From Gp6-AA40 sp035496255 (lineage in GTDB: Bacteria > Acidobacteriota > Vicinamibacteria > Vicinamibacterales > UBA2999), in the NCBI GenBank assembly GCA_035496255.1, contig DATJEU010000062.1, positions 21,902 through 85,901 on the forward strand: a stretch of 64,000 nt of DNA. Direction: 5' to 3'. The position numbers and the translations under genes were made by a program. Position 1 is the first letter of the stretch, and each line of letters begins with the position of its first letter. Under the pieces are notes generated by a model. That model did not search any database. It saw nothing but the letters and a program-made list of their open reading frames with translations, and was not told the origin of the DNA. This document shows, piece after piece, positions 43,692-51,194 of the stretch.

Positions 43692-44365
43692 CTCGGCTGA
43701 AGATCCTGCTGGTGGGCTACGGCAAGATGGGCCACCTGGTCGAGGAGGTCGTGCGCCAGCGCGGCCATGAGATCGCGGGGATCATCGATGTGGGCACGCC
43801 GGCCTTCGTCCCTGCCGACGTGGCGATCGATTTCTCGACGGCCGCGGCCCTTCGCGCGAATTTCAACGAGTACGTGCAGCGGCGCCTGCCCGTGGTCATC
43901 GGCACGACCGGCTGGCGCGCCGACGCCGACCGCTTCATGACGCGTGCGGCGGATGCGAAGCTTGGCGTGGTCGCCGCGCCGAACTTTTCCATCGGCGTCA
44001 ATCTCTTCGAGATGATCGTGGCGGAGGCCGCGCGACTGATGGCCGGCCGCGAGGAGTACGAGGCGTTCATCCACGAGCGCCATCATTCGACCAAGCTGGA
44101 TGCCCCGTCCGGCACCGCGTTGCTGCTGCGGGACGCGATGCTCGGTGCCGGCTATACGCGTGCGATCGACGAATCGCACGTCCGGGCGGGCAGGATTCCC
44201 GGCGTTCATGAGATCGGTTTCGACTCGGCCTCGGATACGATCGAGCTCACACACACCGCCCGCGACCGTACGGGCTTCGCCTCCGGCGCCGTCCTCGCCG
44301 CCGAATGGCTGCACGGCAGGACCGGCTGGTACACGATGGCGGATGTCTTGAAGAATCGAGGATGA
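43688..44365 (+). CDS. dapB: 4-hydroxy-tetrahydrodipicolinate reductase
   Basis: This 225-residue reductase has the nucleotide motif VGYGKMGHLVEEVV, the hinge VIGTTGW, APNFSIGVNLFE, and the signature ERHHSTKLDAPSGTALLL with the catalytic His/Lys pair. It is shorter than E. coli DapB (273) but keeps all key segments. It reduces the DapA product with NAD(P)H for lysine and peptidoglycan precursor synthesis. It overlaps both neighbours by 4 bp, though the pathway order (DapA then DapB) is inverted in gene order. Confidence 0.94.
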   Translation: MTRLKILLVGYGKMGHLVEEVVRQRGHEIAGIIDVGTPAFVPADVAIDFSTAAALRANFNEYVQRRLPVVIGTTGWRADADRFMTRAADAKLGVVAAPNFSIGVNLFEMIVAEAARLMAGREEYEAFIHERHHSTKLDAPSGTALLLRDAMLGAGYTRAIDESHVRAGRIPGVHEIGFDSASDTIELTHTARDRTGFASGAVLAAEWLHGRTGWYTMADVLKNRG

Positions 44366-45267
44366 CCATGCGCACTCCATTCACGGGCGTTGGCACCGCG
44401 TTGATCACGCCGTTCCGCAGGGACGGTTCCGTCGACGAGGCCGCGGTCAAACGCCTGGCGCGTCGTCAGATCGATGCCGGTGTGCATTTCCTCTCGCCGT
44501 GCGGTACGACCGGCGAAGCGCCGACGCTCTCGCACGACGAGAAAATACGCGTCGTCGAGCTGGTCGCCGGGGAAGCGAACGGGCGCGTGCCGGTACTGGC
44601 CGGCTGCGGCGGCTACAACACGCGCGAGGTGATCGAACTGGCCCGCGACATGGAGAAGGCGGGTGCCGACGGCCTGCTCTCGGTGACGCCGTATTACAAC
44701 AAGCCGACGCCGGAAGGGCTGTTCCAGCATTACAAGGCGATTGCCGACAGCACGCCGCTGCCGATCGTGCTCTACAACGTGCCGAGCCGGACGGCGATCA
44801 ACCTCGACGTACGCACCACCGCACGGCTGGCGGCGATTCCGAACATCGTCGGCGTCAAGGCGCCGGATCATCTCGCGCAGCTCTCCGAGCTCGTGTCGAC
44901 CGTGTCCGAGGACTTCATCGTGCTCAGCGGCGACGATCCGGTTGCGGTCGCGTCGATGGCGGTGGGCGCCCGTGGCGTCGTGTCGGTGGCGTCGAACGAG
45001 GCGCCGGCGGAGATGGTGCAGATCGTCGAGCTGTGCGAAAAGGGCGAGTTCGCCGCAGCGCGGAAGCTGCATCACTGGCTGCTGCCGTTGATTCTCGTGA
45101 ACTTCGTCGAGACCAATCCTGGTCCGTGCAAGGTCGCGATGGCAGCGATGGGCCTGAGCGAAGAGGTATTCCGCCTGCCGCTGGTGCCGCCCGCCGAGGC
45201 GAACCGGCAGAAGGTCATCGACGTGCTGCAGCAACTGAAGATGGTCGGGGCCGCAGTGCGAATCTGA
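44362..45267 (+). CDS. dapA: 4-hydroxy-tetrahydrodipicolinate synthase
   Basis: The start at 44362 overlaps the dapB stop and gives 301 residues; the open frame upstream is the dapB shadow. Motifs are GVGTALITPF, CGTTGEAPTLSHDE, SVTPYYNKPTPEGLFQHY (catalytic Tyr), YNVPSRTAINL and the Schiff-base Lys in VGVKAPDHL. It condenses pyruvate with aspartate semialdehyde. It is the third gene of the lysine/DAP operon. Confidence 0.95.
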   Translation: MTMRTPFTGVGTALITPFRRDGSVDEAAVKRLARRQIDAGVHFLSPCGTTGEAPTLSHDEKIRVVELVAGEANGRVPVLAGCGGYNTREVIELARDMEKAGADGLLSVTPYYNKPTPEGLFQHYKAIADSTPLPIVLYNVPSRTAINLDVRTTARLAAIPNIVGVKAPDHLAQLSELVSTVSEDFIVLSGDDPVAVASMAVGARGVVSVASNEAPAEMVQIVELCEKGEFAAARKLHHWLLPLILVNFVETNPGPCKVAMAAMGLSEEVFRLPLVPPAEANRQKVIDVLQQLKMVGAAVRI

Positions 45268-45281
45268 CAACGGACTGAGGA

Positions 45282-45323
45282 GATCCTGATCCCTGCAACC
45301 TGATTCCTGAGTCCTGCTTCCTG
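45282..45323. repeat. Heptanucleotide short tandem repeat, xxxCCTG type
   Basis: Six units in perfect 7-bp register run up to the start codon at 45325: GATCCTG, ATCCCTG, CAACCTG, ATTCCTG, AGTCCTG, CTTCCTG. Each ends in CCTG with variable first three bases. They fill the entire space where the ribosome site of the M20 gene would be expected. Confidence 0.85.
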
Positions 45324-45324
45324 C

Positions 45325-46317
45325 ATGGACCCCGTAACGCTCACCCGCGCGCTCGTCGACATCGATTCCACGACCGGGCGCGAGGGCGAGTGCGGCCGCT
45401 GGCTGGCCGAGTGCCTTCGCGGGCTCGGCTATCAGGTGACCGAGCAGCCGGTCTCGCCGGATCGTTTCAACGTCTTCGCCCGACTCGATGCCGAACCGGC
45501 TGTCGCGTTCTCGACTCACTTCGATTGCGTACCGCCGTTCTTTCCCAGCCGGCAAGAGCGCGGGCTGATCTTCGGCCGCGGCACGTGTGACGCGAAGGGA
45601 ATCATCGCGGCGCAGATCGCGGCCGCGGAACGCCTGCGGGCGGCGGGTGAGCGGCGGTTTGCGCTGCTGTATGTTGTCGGCGAAGAGCGCGGCAGCGATG
45701 GCGCGACCGTTGCCAATCACCAGCCGCCGTCATCGATCCGTTTTCTGATCAACGGCGAGCCGACCGACAACCGGCTCGGGGCGGCGACGCGCGGGATGCT
45801 GCGCGTGCGTCTTCACGCGAAGGGGCGAGCGGCGCACTCGTCGTTTCCCGAACTCGGTGATTCCGCGATCGACAAGCTCCTCGATGCATTGATGGTGATT
45901 CGCGGGCTCACGCTGCCAGACGATCCGCTGCTCGGGCGCACGCATTACACCGTGGGCTTGATCGAAGGCGGGGTGGCGCCGAACGTGGTCTCGCCGAGCG
46001 CGTCCGCCGAACTGATGTTCCGCACGGTGACCGACGGAATACCGGTGCTCCAGGCGCTGCGCGTGGTCGACACGCTGGTCGACGTCGAGAACATCCTCGA
46101 CATTCCCGCCGTGCGGATGCACGTGGTCGACGGCTTTGAAACGGCGGTCTTTCCGTACACCACTGACGTGCCAGTGCTCAGCGGCTGGGGACAGCCGATG
46201 CTGCTGGGTCCAGGCTCGATTCACGTGGCCCACACGTCGGACGAACATCTCGCGTCCGACGAACTCCTGCACGCTGTCGATCTGTACGAGTCGCTTGCCC
46301 GGCGGCTGATCGGGTGA
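45325..46317 (+). CDS. M20 family metallohydrolase, DapE/ArgE-like
   Basis: This 330-residue two-zinc amidohydrolase has the first ligand in AFSTHFDCVPPFF, the bridging Asp in GRGTCDAKGIIAAQ, the catalytic Glu pair in VGEERGSDG, the lid-domain motif GRAAHSSFPELGDSAIDKLL, and the late His in HVAHTSDEHL. Position right after aspartokinase-dapB-dapA suggests succinyl- or acetyl-diaminopimelate deacylation, though sequence alone does not separate DapE from ArgE. The 5' spacer is a heptad repeat with no clear ribosome site. Confidence 0.88.
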   Translation: MDPVTLTRALVDIDSTTGREGECGRWLAECLRGLGYQVTEQPVSPDRFNVFARLDAEPAVAFSTHFDCVPPFFPSRQERGLIFGRGTCDAKGIIAAQIAAAERLRAAGERRFALLYVVGEERGSDGATVANHQPPSSIRFLINGEPTDNRLGAATRGMLRVRLHAKGRAAHSSFPELGDSAIDKLLDALMVIRGLTLPDDPLLGRTHYTVGLIEGGVAPNVVSPSASAELMFRTVTDGIPVLQALRVVDTLVDVENILDIPAVRMHVVDGFETAVFPYTTDVPVLSGWGQPMLLGPGSIHVAHTSDEHLASDELLHAVDLYESLARRLIG

Positions 46318-46319
46318 GA

Positions 46320-46393
46320 GGGCGGGTCTGCAGACCCGCCCTGCGAGGTCAAGCCCCGCCCGGCGAGGAGTGGAGGGCCCGGCTTAGCCGGGC
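46320..46393. repeat. Palindromic repeats after the M20 gene
   Basis: GGGCGGGTCTG-CAGACCCGCCC (46320-46341) is a perfect 22-bp palindrome followed by TGCGAGG, and GCCCGGC-TTA-GCCGGGC (46377-46393) is a second hairpin. They are related to the TGAA-loop family and may end the DAP operon transcript. Confidence 0.7.
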
Positions 46394-46427
46394 GGCGTCT
46401 GAACCGGTACGGTAGACTGACGGTTTG

Positions 46428-46552
46428 GTGGGCCGCACCGCGGCCCGGACCCTGTGCAACCTTGGCCTGCGAACCGCGTCAGGGCCGGAAGGCAGCAGCG
46501 CTAAACATACGCTGAGGTGTGTGCAGGTGCGCCGGGCCGCGGTGGGGCCCAT
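46428..46552 (+). ncRNA. ffs: Signal recognition particle RNA, small bacterial (4.5S) type
   Basis: The region folds as one long hairpin. The outer stem CACCGCGGCCCGG pairs perfectly with CCGGGCCGCGGTG at the 3' side. The apical part holds the invariant SRP domain IV sequence GTCAGGGCCGGAAGGCAGCAGC with its GGAA loop and asymmetric bulge (quoted in pieces: GTCAGGGCC, GGAAGGCAGCAGC). Position just before dnaX, ybaB and recR matches the common bacterial order. Ends are approximate. Confidence 0.92.
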
Positions 46553-46559
46553 CGCCGAA

Positions 46560-46652
46560 GTGGAAAGTTGGAAGTGGAACGTGGGAAGTCGGTCCAGTCC
46601 ACTCGAAGCCCGCCCGCTTTCAACTTTCCACTTTTCACTCTCCACTTCTCTC
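46560..46652. repeat. Heptanucleotide repeats with complementary arms between ffs and dnaX
   Basis: The left arm is GTGGAAA, GTTGGAA, GTGGAAC, GTGGGAA, GTCGGTC (46560-46594). The right arm is TTTCAAC, TTTCCAC, TTTTCAC, TCTCCAC, TTCTCTC (46618-46652), ending 1 bp before the dnaX ATG. The arms are largely complementary and could form a long imperfect hairpin over the dnaX leader. No normal Shine-Dalgarno sequence precedes dnaX. Confidence 0.85.
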
Positions 46653-46653
46653 A

Positions 46654-48393
46654 ATGGCTTATCAGGTCCTCGCTCGCAAGTGGCGGCCGCAGCGGTTCGA
46701 CGACGTCGTCGGGCAGCAGGCGGTGACGCGTACGCTGCGCAACGCGATCGCCAGCGGCCGCGTGGCGCAGGCGTTCGTGTTCGCGGGCCCGCGCGGCTGT
46801 GGCAAGACGACGACGGCACGCATCCTGGCGCGCGCGCTCAACTGCGAGAAGGGACCGACGGCGGATCCGTGCGGCGAGTGTGATGCGTGTGTCGAGATCG
46901 CGCAGGGACGCGATATCGACGTGCTCGAGATCGACGCCGCCAGCCACACCGGCATCGACAACATCCGCGAGGTCGTCATCGCCGGCCTGTCGATCGCGCC
47001 GGTTCGCAACCGCTACAAGGTGTTCATCATCGACGAGGTGCACCAGCTCTCGCCGGCGTCGTTCAACGCGCTGCTGAAGTCGATCGAGGAGCCACCCGCG
47101 CACGTCGTCTTCATGATGGCGACGACGGAGCTGCACAAGATTCCGGACACGATCCTGTCGCGAGCGCAGGTCTTCGAATTCAAGACGATTCCGACCAAGG
47201 CGATCGGCGAGCAGCTCCGCCGCATCGCGGACGCGGAGAAGATCGAGGTGCCCGAGTCGGCGCTGACGCTGATTGCGCGTTCGGCGGAAGGCAGCATGCG
47301 CGACGCGCAGAGCGCCTTCGACCAGGTCATTGCCTTCGCCGGCCAGACGATCGCGGTGGACGATGTGTCGACCGTGCTTGGACTGGTCGGCCGCGATCTG
47401 TTGTTCGACGTGATCGAGGCCGTGATCGACGAGGACGGTCCACGCGCGTTTGCGCTCGCCGACCGCGCCGTCGAATCGGGCCACGATCTGAAACTGGTGT
47501 GCCGCGAGCTGACGCGCGTCGTGCGCGACATGATGATCCTGTCGGTCGATCCGCAGCGTGCCGGCGACGGCGAGCTGGCTGAAGGCGAGCGCGAGCGCCT
47601 GAGCGCACTCGCCGAACGCTTCTCGCGTGAGGATCTGATGCGCGCCTTCGACCTGCTGGCGAAGGCCGAGGCCGACATCCGCACCGCGTCGCACCCGCGT
47701 TATCACTTCGAGATGGCGCTGCTGCGGTGGATGCACCTGCGCAAGCTGGTGCCGCTTGCCGACTTGATGGAGCAACTGGGTGGCGGGGGTGGCGGCAGCG
47801 CGGCACGGCTGCCGCGTCCGAAGGCCGCCCCGGCCCCGACGAAGGCCGCCGACCTGACAAGGTCCGCGCCACCGGCGGAGCCCGTCGCGCCACGAGCGCA
47901 ACCGCCAGCGGCGGGTTCTCAGAGCCGCCCTCGTGACGCGGCCGTCTCCGCTCCTCCACAGACGGGCTCGCTGTCCGCGACCGCGCTGAAAGAGGCTCTC
48001 CTCGCGGAGATCCGCGGCGGCAAGAAGATCCTCTACGAGCTGTCGATCGCCGGCGCGCAGAAGATCGAGGTGGCCGACGACACGGTGACGTTCACCTTCG
48101 GCGCGAACCAGAACATGGCGCGCGGGAATCTCGAACAGAGCCGGTCATGGATCGAGAACGCCGCCCACCGCCTCGCCGGTCGTCCGATCAAGATCGTCGT
48201 CGCGCAGTCGGCGGCGCCTGCGAGCGCGGCGGGACGGGCGACGCCGGAGCACGAGGCGCCCGCGGCAGCGGCAGCGGCGGAGAAGCCACAGTCGGGCAAT
48301 CGCGATTTGAAGGCCGAAGCGATGTCGTCGTCCGCCGTCCAGGCGATGCTCGACGTCTTCCCAGCCGAAATCCGCGATGTCGAAGAGATGTAG
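46654..48393 (+). CDS. dnaX: DNA polymerase III subunit gamma/tau
   Basis: This 579-residue clamp-loader ATPase has MAYQVLARKWRPQRFDDVVGQ, Walker A GPRGCGKTT, the zinc module Cys in NCEKGPTADPCGECDAC, Walker B IIDEVHQLS, sensor EEPPAHVVFMMATTE and SRAQVFEF. A Pro/Ala-rich linker (about 390-450) and a C-terminal helical domain follow. The start at 46654 is set by the canonical N-terminus. The length is that of a tau form; no obvious frameshift site for gamma is seen. It is followed by ybaB (12 bp) and recR. Confidence 0.95.
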   Translation: MAYQVLARKWRPQRFDDVVGQQAVTRTLRNAIASGRVAQAFVFAGPRGCGKTTTARILARALNCEKGPTADPCGECDACVEIAQGRDIDVLEIDAASHTGIDNIREVVIAGLSIAPVRNRYKVFIIDEVHQLSPASFNALLKSIEEPPAHVVFMMATTELHKIPDTILSRAQVFEFKTIPTKAIGEQLRRIADAEKIEVPESALTLIARSAEGSMRDAQSAFDQVIAFAGQTIAVDDVSTVLGLVGRDLLFDVIEAVIDEDGPRAFALADRAVESGHDLKLVCRELTRVVRDMMILSVDPQRAGDGELAEGERERLSALAERFSREDLMRAFDLLAKAEADIRTASHPRYHFEMALLRWMHLRKLVPLADLMEQLGGGGGGSAARLPRPKAAPAPTKAADLTRSAPPAEPVAPRAQPPAAGSQSRPRDAAVSAPPQTGSLSATALKEALLAEIRGGKKILYELSIAGAQKIEVADDTVTFTFGANQNMARGNLEQSRSWIENAAHRLAGRPIKIVVAQSAAPASAAGRATPEHEAPAAAAAAEKPQSGNRDLKAEAMSSSAVQAMLDVFPAEIRDVEEM

Positions 48394-48405
48394 GGCGGAG
48401 AAGCG

Positions 48406-48705
48406 ATGGATATCCAGTCGATGATGCAGCAGGCCAAGCAGATGCAGGAGCGCCTGCAGAAGCAGATGGCCGACCTGCGCGTGGAGGCGACGGCCGGCGG
48501 CGGGATGGTCACCGTCTCGATGTCCGGCACGAAACAGTTGCTGTCGATCCGGATCGATCCCGAAGTCGTCTCGAACGACGATGTCGAGATGCTGCAGGAC
48601 CTGATCGTCGCCGCGGTGAACGACGCTGCGCGGAAAGTCGACGAGCAAATCAATCAGCAGATGTCCGGGCTGATGGGCGGGCTCAAGATCCCCGGGCTCT
48701 TCTGA
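48406..48705 (+). CDS. ybaB: YbaB/EbfC family nucleoid-associated protein
   Basis: This 99-residue DNA-binding dimer (MDIQSMMQQAKQMQERLQKQ; VEATAGGGMVTVSMSG; SIRIDPEV; DLIVAAVNDAARKVDE) has the full conserved core and normal length. It lies between dnaX and recR, its usual place, with GGAG upstream of the ATG. It is thought to bind and shape nucleoid DNA. Confidence 0.95.
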   Translation: MDIQSMMQQAKQMQERLQKQMADLRVEATAGGGMVTVSMSGTKQLLSIRIDPEVVSNDDVEMLQDLIVAAVNDAARKVDEQINQQMSGLMGGLKIPGLF

Positions 48706-48719
48706 ACGCACCCGTGAAA

Positions 48720-48775
48720 ACGCCCAACGCCCAAGAGCAATCCAGTCCAACTCCCAATCGGGAGTTGGGAGTTGG
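48720..48775. repeat. Heptanucleotide short tandem repeat between ybaB and recR
   Basis: Eight units stand in unbroken 7-bp register: ACGCCCA, ACGCCCA, AGAGCAA, TCCAGTC, CAACTCC, CAATCGG, GAGTTGG, GAGTTGG. The first and last are exact doublets. CCAACTCCC and GGGAGTTGG pair as a hairpin. It ends about 30 bp before the recR start. Confidence 0.8.
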
Positions 48776-48805
48776 ACACGCGTAAGTCGTCGGGAGTGAT
48801 CCGAC

Positions 48806-49402
48806 TTGTCTCTTCCCGACCCGCTGACACGGCTGATCGAGCAGCTCCAGAAGCTGCCGGGCATCGGCGCCAAGAGCGCACAGCGCCTCGCGTTCCACAT
48901 ACTCAGGAATCCGCGTGAGGACGCCGATCGTCTCTGCGACGCGATTCGCGACGTCAAGGAGCAGGTCACCTACTGCTCGGCCTGCAACAACATCACGGAC
49001 ACCGATCCGTGCGCGTTCTGCACCAGCGCGACGCGCGATCAGCGTCTGATCTGCGTCGTCGAGGAACCGCAGAATGTCACGGTGGTGGAGAAGACGCGCG
49101 AGTTCCGCGGCCTTTATCACGTGTTGATGGGCGCGTTGTCACCGCTGCACGGTGTCGGTCCCGACGACCTCAAGATCAAAGGGCTGCTCTCGCGCGTCGC
49201 CACCGGTGGCGTCGACGAGGTGATTCTCGCGACCAATCCCACCGTCGAAGGCGAGGCGACCGCGCTCTATCTCGCGCGGCTGCTGAAGCCGCTCGGCGTC
49301 CGCGTCACGCGGATCGCGATGGGGATTCCCGTGGGATCCGACCTCGAATACGCTGATGAGGTGACGATGACGCGGGCGATGGAAGGGCGGCGCGAGCTGT
49401 AA
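48806..49402 (+). CDS. recR: Recombination mediator RecR
   Basis: This 198-residue protein starts at TTG 48806, with GGAG about 10 nt upstream. It has a helix-hairpin-helix (LQKLPGIGAKSAQRLAFHIL), a zinc finger (CSACNNITDTDPCAFC), a Toprim domain (ICVVEEPQNVTVVEKT, GLYHVLMGALSPLHGVGP, DDLKI) and ATNPTVEGEATALYL. It works with RecO/RecF in loading RecA on gapped DNA. The length is standard. Confidence 0.95.
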   Translation: MSLPDPLTRLIEQLQKLPGIGAKSAQRLAFHILRNPREDADRLCDAIRDVKEQVTYCSACNNITDTDPCAFCTSATRDQRLICVVEEPQNVTVVEKTREFRGLYHVLMGALSPLHGVGPDDLKIKGLLSRVATGGVDEVILATNPTVEGEATALYLARLLKPLGVRVTRIAMGIPVGSDLEYADEVTMTRAMEGRREL

Positions 49403-50031
49403 TGCTGCCGGCGGCGTATCAGATGCCGGCGGCGGTCGGACTGCTGCTGGCCGGCGTCATCGCGTGTTTCTTCGGCTATCGCCTCTTCCGCGTCGTCCTG
49501 GCGCTGTCAGGGTTTTTCATCGGGGCGCTGCTCGCCAGCTCGGTGTTCGGTGCGAGCAGCACCGGTCCGATGCTCATTGCGGCGCTCGTCGGCGGGCTGA
49601 TCGGCGCGGCGATCATGTTCACCGCGTATTTTGTCGGCGTCGCGATCTCGGGCGCGGTGCTTGGCGCACTGATCGCCACGCTCTGGTTTTCCACCGGCAA
49701 TCAGGGACCGCACTTCCTGGTGATCGTCATCGCCGCCGCGATCGGCGCGGCCGCGGCGATGTACCTGCAGCGCTACTTCATCATCGTCGCCACCGGGTTC
49801 GGCGGTGCGTGGACGATCATCGTCGGCGCGATGGCGCTGCTCGGCGATAAGCGGGCGCTGTCGGCGGCGGCCACTGGCGACGTGTGGGTGGTTTACCCGC
49901 TGAATCCAGCACCTGGGCGGGGGTGGGTGACGTATGCCTGGGTGGCCCTCGGTTTGATTGGGATAACCGTGCAGTTGGGGTGGACCGGCGGCGAAAAGGG
50001 CCGGGTCGGCAAGCGGTCCCGCAAGAAATAG
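49402..50031 (+). CDS. DUF4203-like multi-spanning membrane protein
   Basis: This 209-residue protein has seven hydrophobic, Gly/Ala-rich helices from residue 8 (VGLLLAGVIACFFGYRLFRVVLALSGF in pieces) to about 190, and a basic tail (GKRSRKK). The pattern matches DUF4203/TM7S3-like proteins of unknown role. The start codon shares one base with the recR stop, so it is likely cotranscribed with recR. Confidence 0.8.
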   Translation: MLPAAYQMPAAVGLLLAGVIACFFGYRLFRVVLALSGFFIGALLASSVFGASSTGPMLIAALVGGLIGAAIMFTAYFVGVAISGAVLGALIATLWFSTGNQGPHFLVIVIAAAIGAAAAMYLQRYFIIVATGFGGAWTIIVGAMALLGDKRALSAAATGDVWVVYPLNPAPGRGWVTYAWVALGLIGITVQLGWTGGEKGRVGKRSRKK

Positions 50032-50075
50032 AAATTTAGGTGAAAATGGAGCCAACCCCTACGGGTCGAGGTGCG

Positions 50076-50918
50076 ATGACGAAGAGCATAACGTTTATCT
50101 CGGTGTGCGGATTCATCCTGTCGGTGCTGTATGTGACGACCGCGGCGCAGGCGCCGGCGCCGGCGACGTCAGTGAACGCGGGGGTGTATTCCGCGGCACA
50201 GGCGACGCGCGGTCAGGCGCTCTACAAGGAGAACTGCGCGGCGTGTCACGGCGAGGACCTCGCGGGCAGCGGCCCGATGCCGCCGCTGACCGGGAAGGAC
50301 TTCCTGGCCAACTGGAAGAACGTCGGCGATCTCTTCGACAAGGTGCACTCGTCGATGCCGGCCAGCAATCCCGGATCGCTGAGCGAGCAGCAGGTGAGCG
50401 ACGTGATCGCGTACATGCTGAGCGTGTCGAAGTACCCCGCGGGAACGGCGGACCTGCCGGCGACGCAGGCCGCGTTGACGCCAATCACGATCGAGCCGCC
50501 GGCAGCAGGCGCGGCACCCGGTGCGGCACCCGCGGCACCGGCCGTGGCGGCTGCGGGAGCGGCGACCGTTGGCGGTGGGGCAGGAAGCGTGAAGGCGGGC
50601 GTCTACACGCAGGCGCAGGCGACGCGCGGCGAAGCGCTCTATAAGGAGAGCTGCTCCGCGTGCCACGGTGAGGACCTCGCGGGCAGCGGCCCGATGCCGC
50701 CGCTGGCCGGCAACGACTTCCTGGCCAACTGGAAGAACGTCGGCGATCTCTTCGACAAGGTGCACACGTCGATGCCGGCGAGCAATCCGGGATCGTTGAA
50801 CGAGCAGCAGACCAGCGACGTGATCGCGTACATGCTGAGCAAGTCGAACTTCCCGGCGGGCGCCACGGAGTTGCCGACGAAACAGGACGATCTGACCAAG
50901 ATCAAGATCGAGAAGTAG
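50076..50918 (+). CDS. Exported di-haem cytochrome c with duplicated domain
   Basis: ATG 50076 is chosen because GAGGTG lies just upstream and a signal peptide follows (FISVCGFILSVLYVTTAAQA). The 280-residue product has two class I cytochrome c domains, each with CxxCH (CAACHGEDLAGSGPMPP about residue 64; CSACHGEDLAGSGPMPP about 205) and an axial Met in the SMPASNPGSL loop. The repeats are nearly identical over about 90 residues, joined by an Ala/Pro/Gly linker. It is a periplasmic electron carrier. Confidence 0.92.
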   Translation: MTKSITFISVCGFILSVLYVTTAAQAPAPATSVNAGVYSAAQATRGQALYKENCAACHGEDLAGSGPMPPLTGKDFLANWKNVGDLFDKVHSSMPASNPGSLSEQQVSDVIAYMLSVSKYPAGTADLPATQAALTPITIEPPAAGAAPGAAPAAPAVAAAGAATVGGGAGSVKAGVYTQAQATRGEALYKESCSACHGEDLAGSGPMPPLAGNDFLANWKNVGDLFDKVHTSMPASNPGSLNEQQTSDVIAYMLSKSNFPAGATELPTKQDDLTKIKIEK

Positions 50919-50926
50919 TTGTGCAG

Positions 50927-50962
50927 GGCGGGTTCCGCTCGACTCGTTCGAGCGGGCCCGCC
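50927..50962 (+). terminator. Strong hairpin after the cytochrome c gene
   Basis: GGCGGG..CCGCTCGA (50927-50942) pairs with TCGAGCGG.CCCGCC (50948-50962) around a 5-nt loop: 14 bp of mostly GC stem with one small internal loop, beginning 8 bp after the stop. There is no T-run, so termination may be of the GC-hairpin or Rho-assisted kind. Confidence 0.5.
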
Positions 50963-51064
50963 GACGCTTGCGGCATGGCGGAGTCTTCCGCTACGATCGT
51001 TCGGTTCGCCTCCCGGTGAACACCTCACACACGCAGGCCCGGCCTCTTGGTCGGACCGCCACAT

Positions 51065-51139
51065 TCCTCGGTAGCTCAATGGCAGAGCATCCGGCTGTTA
51101 ACCGGAGGGTTGCTGGTTCGAGTCCAGCCCGAGGAGCCA
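51065..51139 (+). tRNA. tRNA-Asn (GTT)
   Basis: A complete cloverleaf is visible. The acceptor TCCTCGG pairs with CCGAGGA. The D-arm is in GTAGCTCAATGGCAGAGC, the anticodon stem is TCCGG/CCGGA with loop CTGTTAA (anticodon GTT), and the T-arm is GCTGG-TTCGAGT-CCAGC. Discriminator G is at 51136 and encoded CCA at 51137-51139. It decodes AAC/AAU. Confidence 0.97.
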
Positions 51140-51194
51140 ATCACCGGTTTCACTACCTTTCACGAACCGGTGTTCTTCAAACCGGCAGCACCCG

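Noticed and set aside
39899..48775. CRISPR array suggested by short regular repeats
   Set aside because: The units are 7 bp without spacers of 30-40 bp, differ between loci, and have no cas genes nearby.
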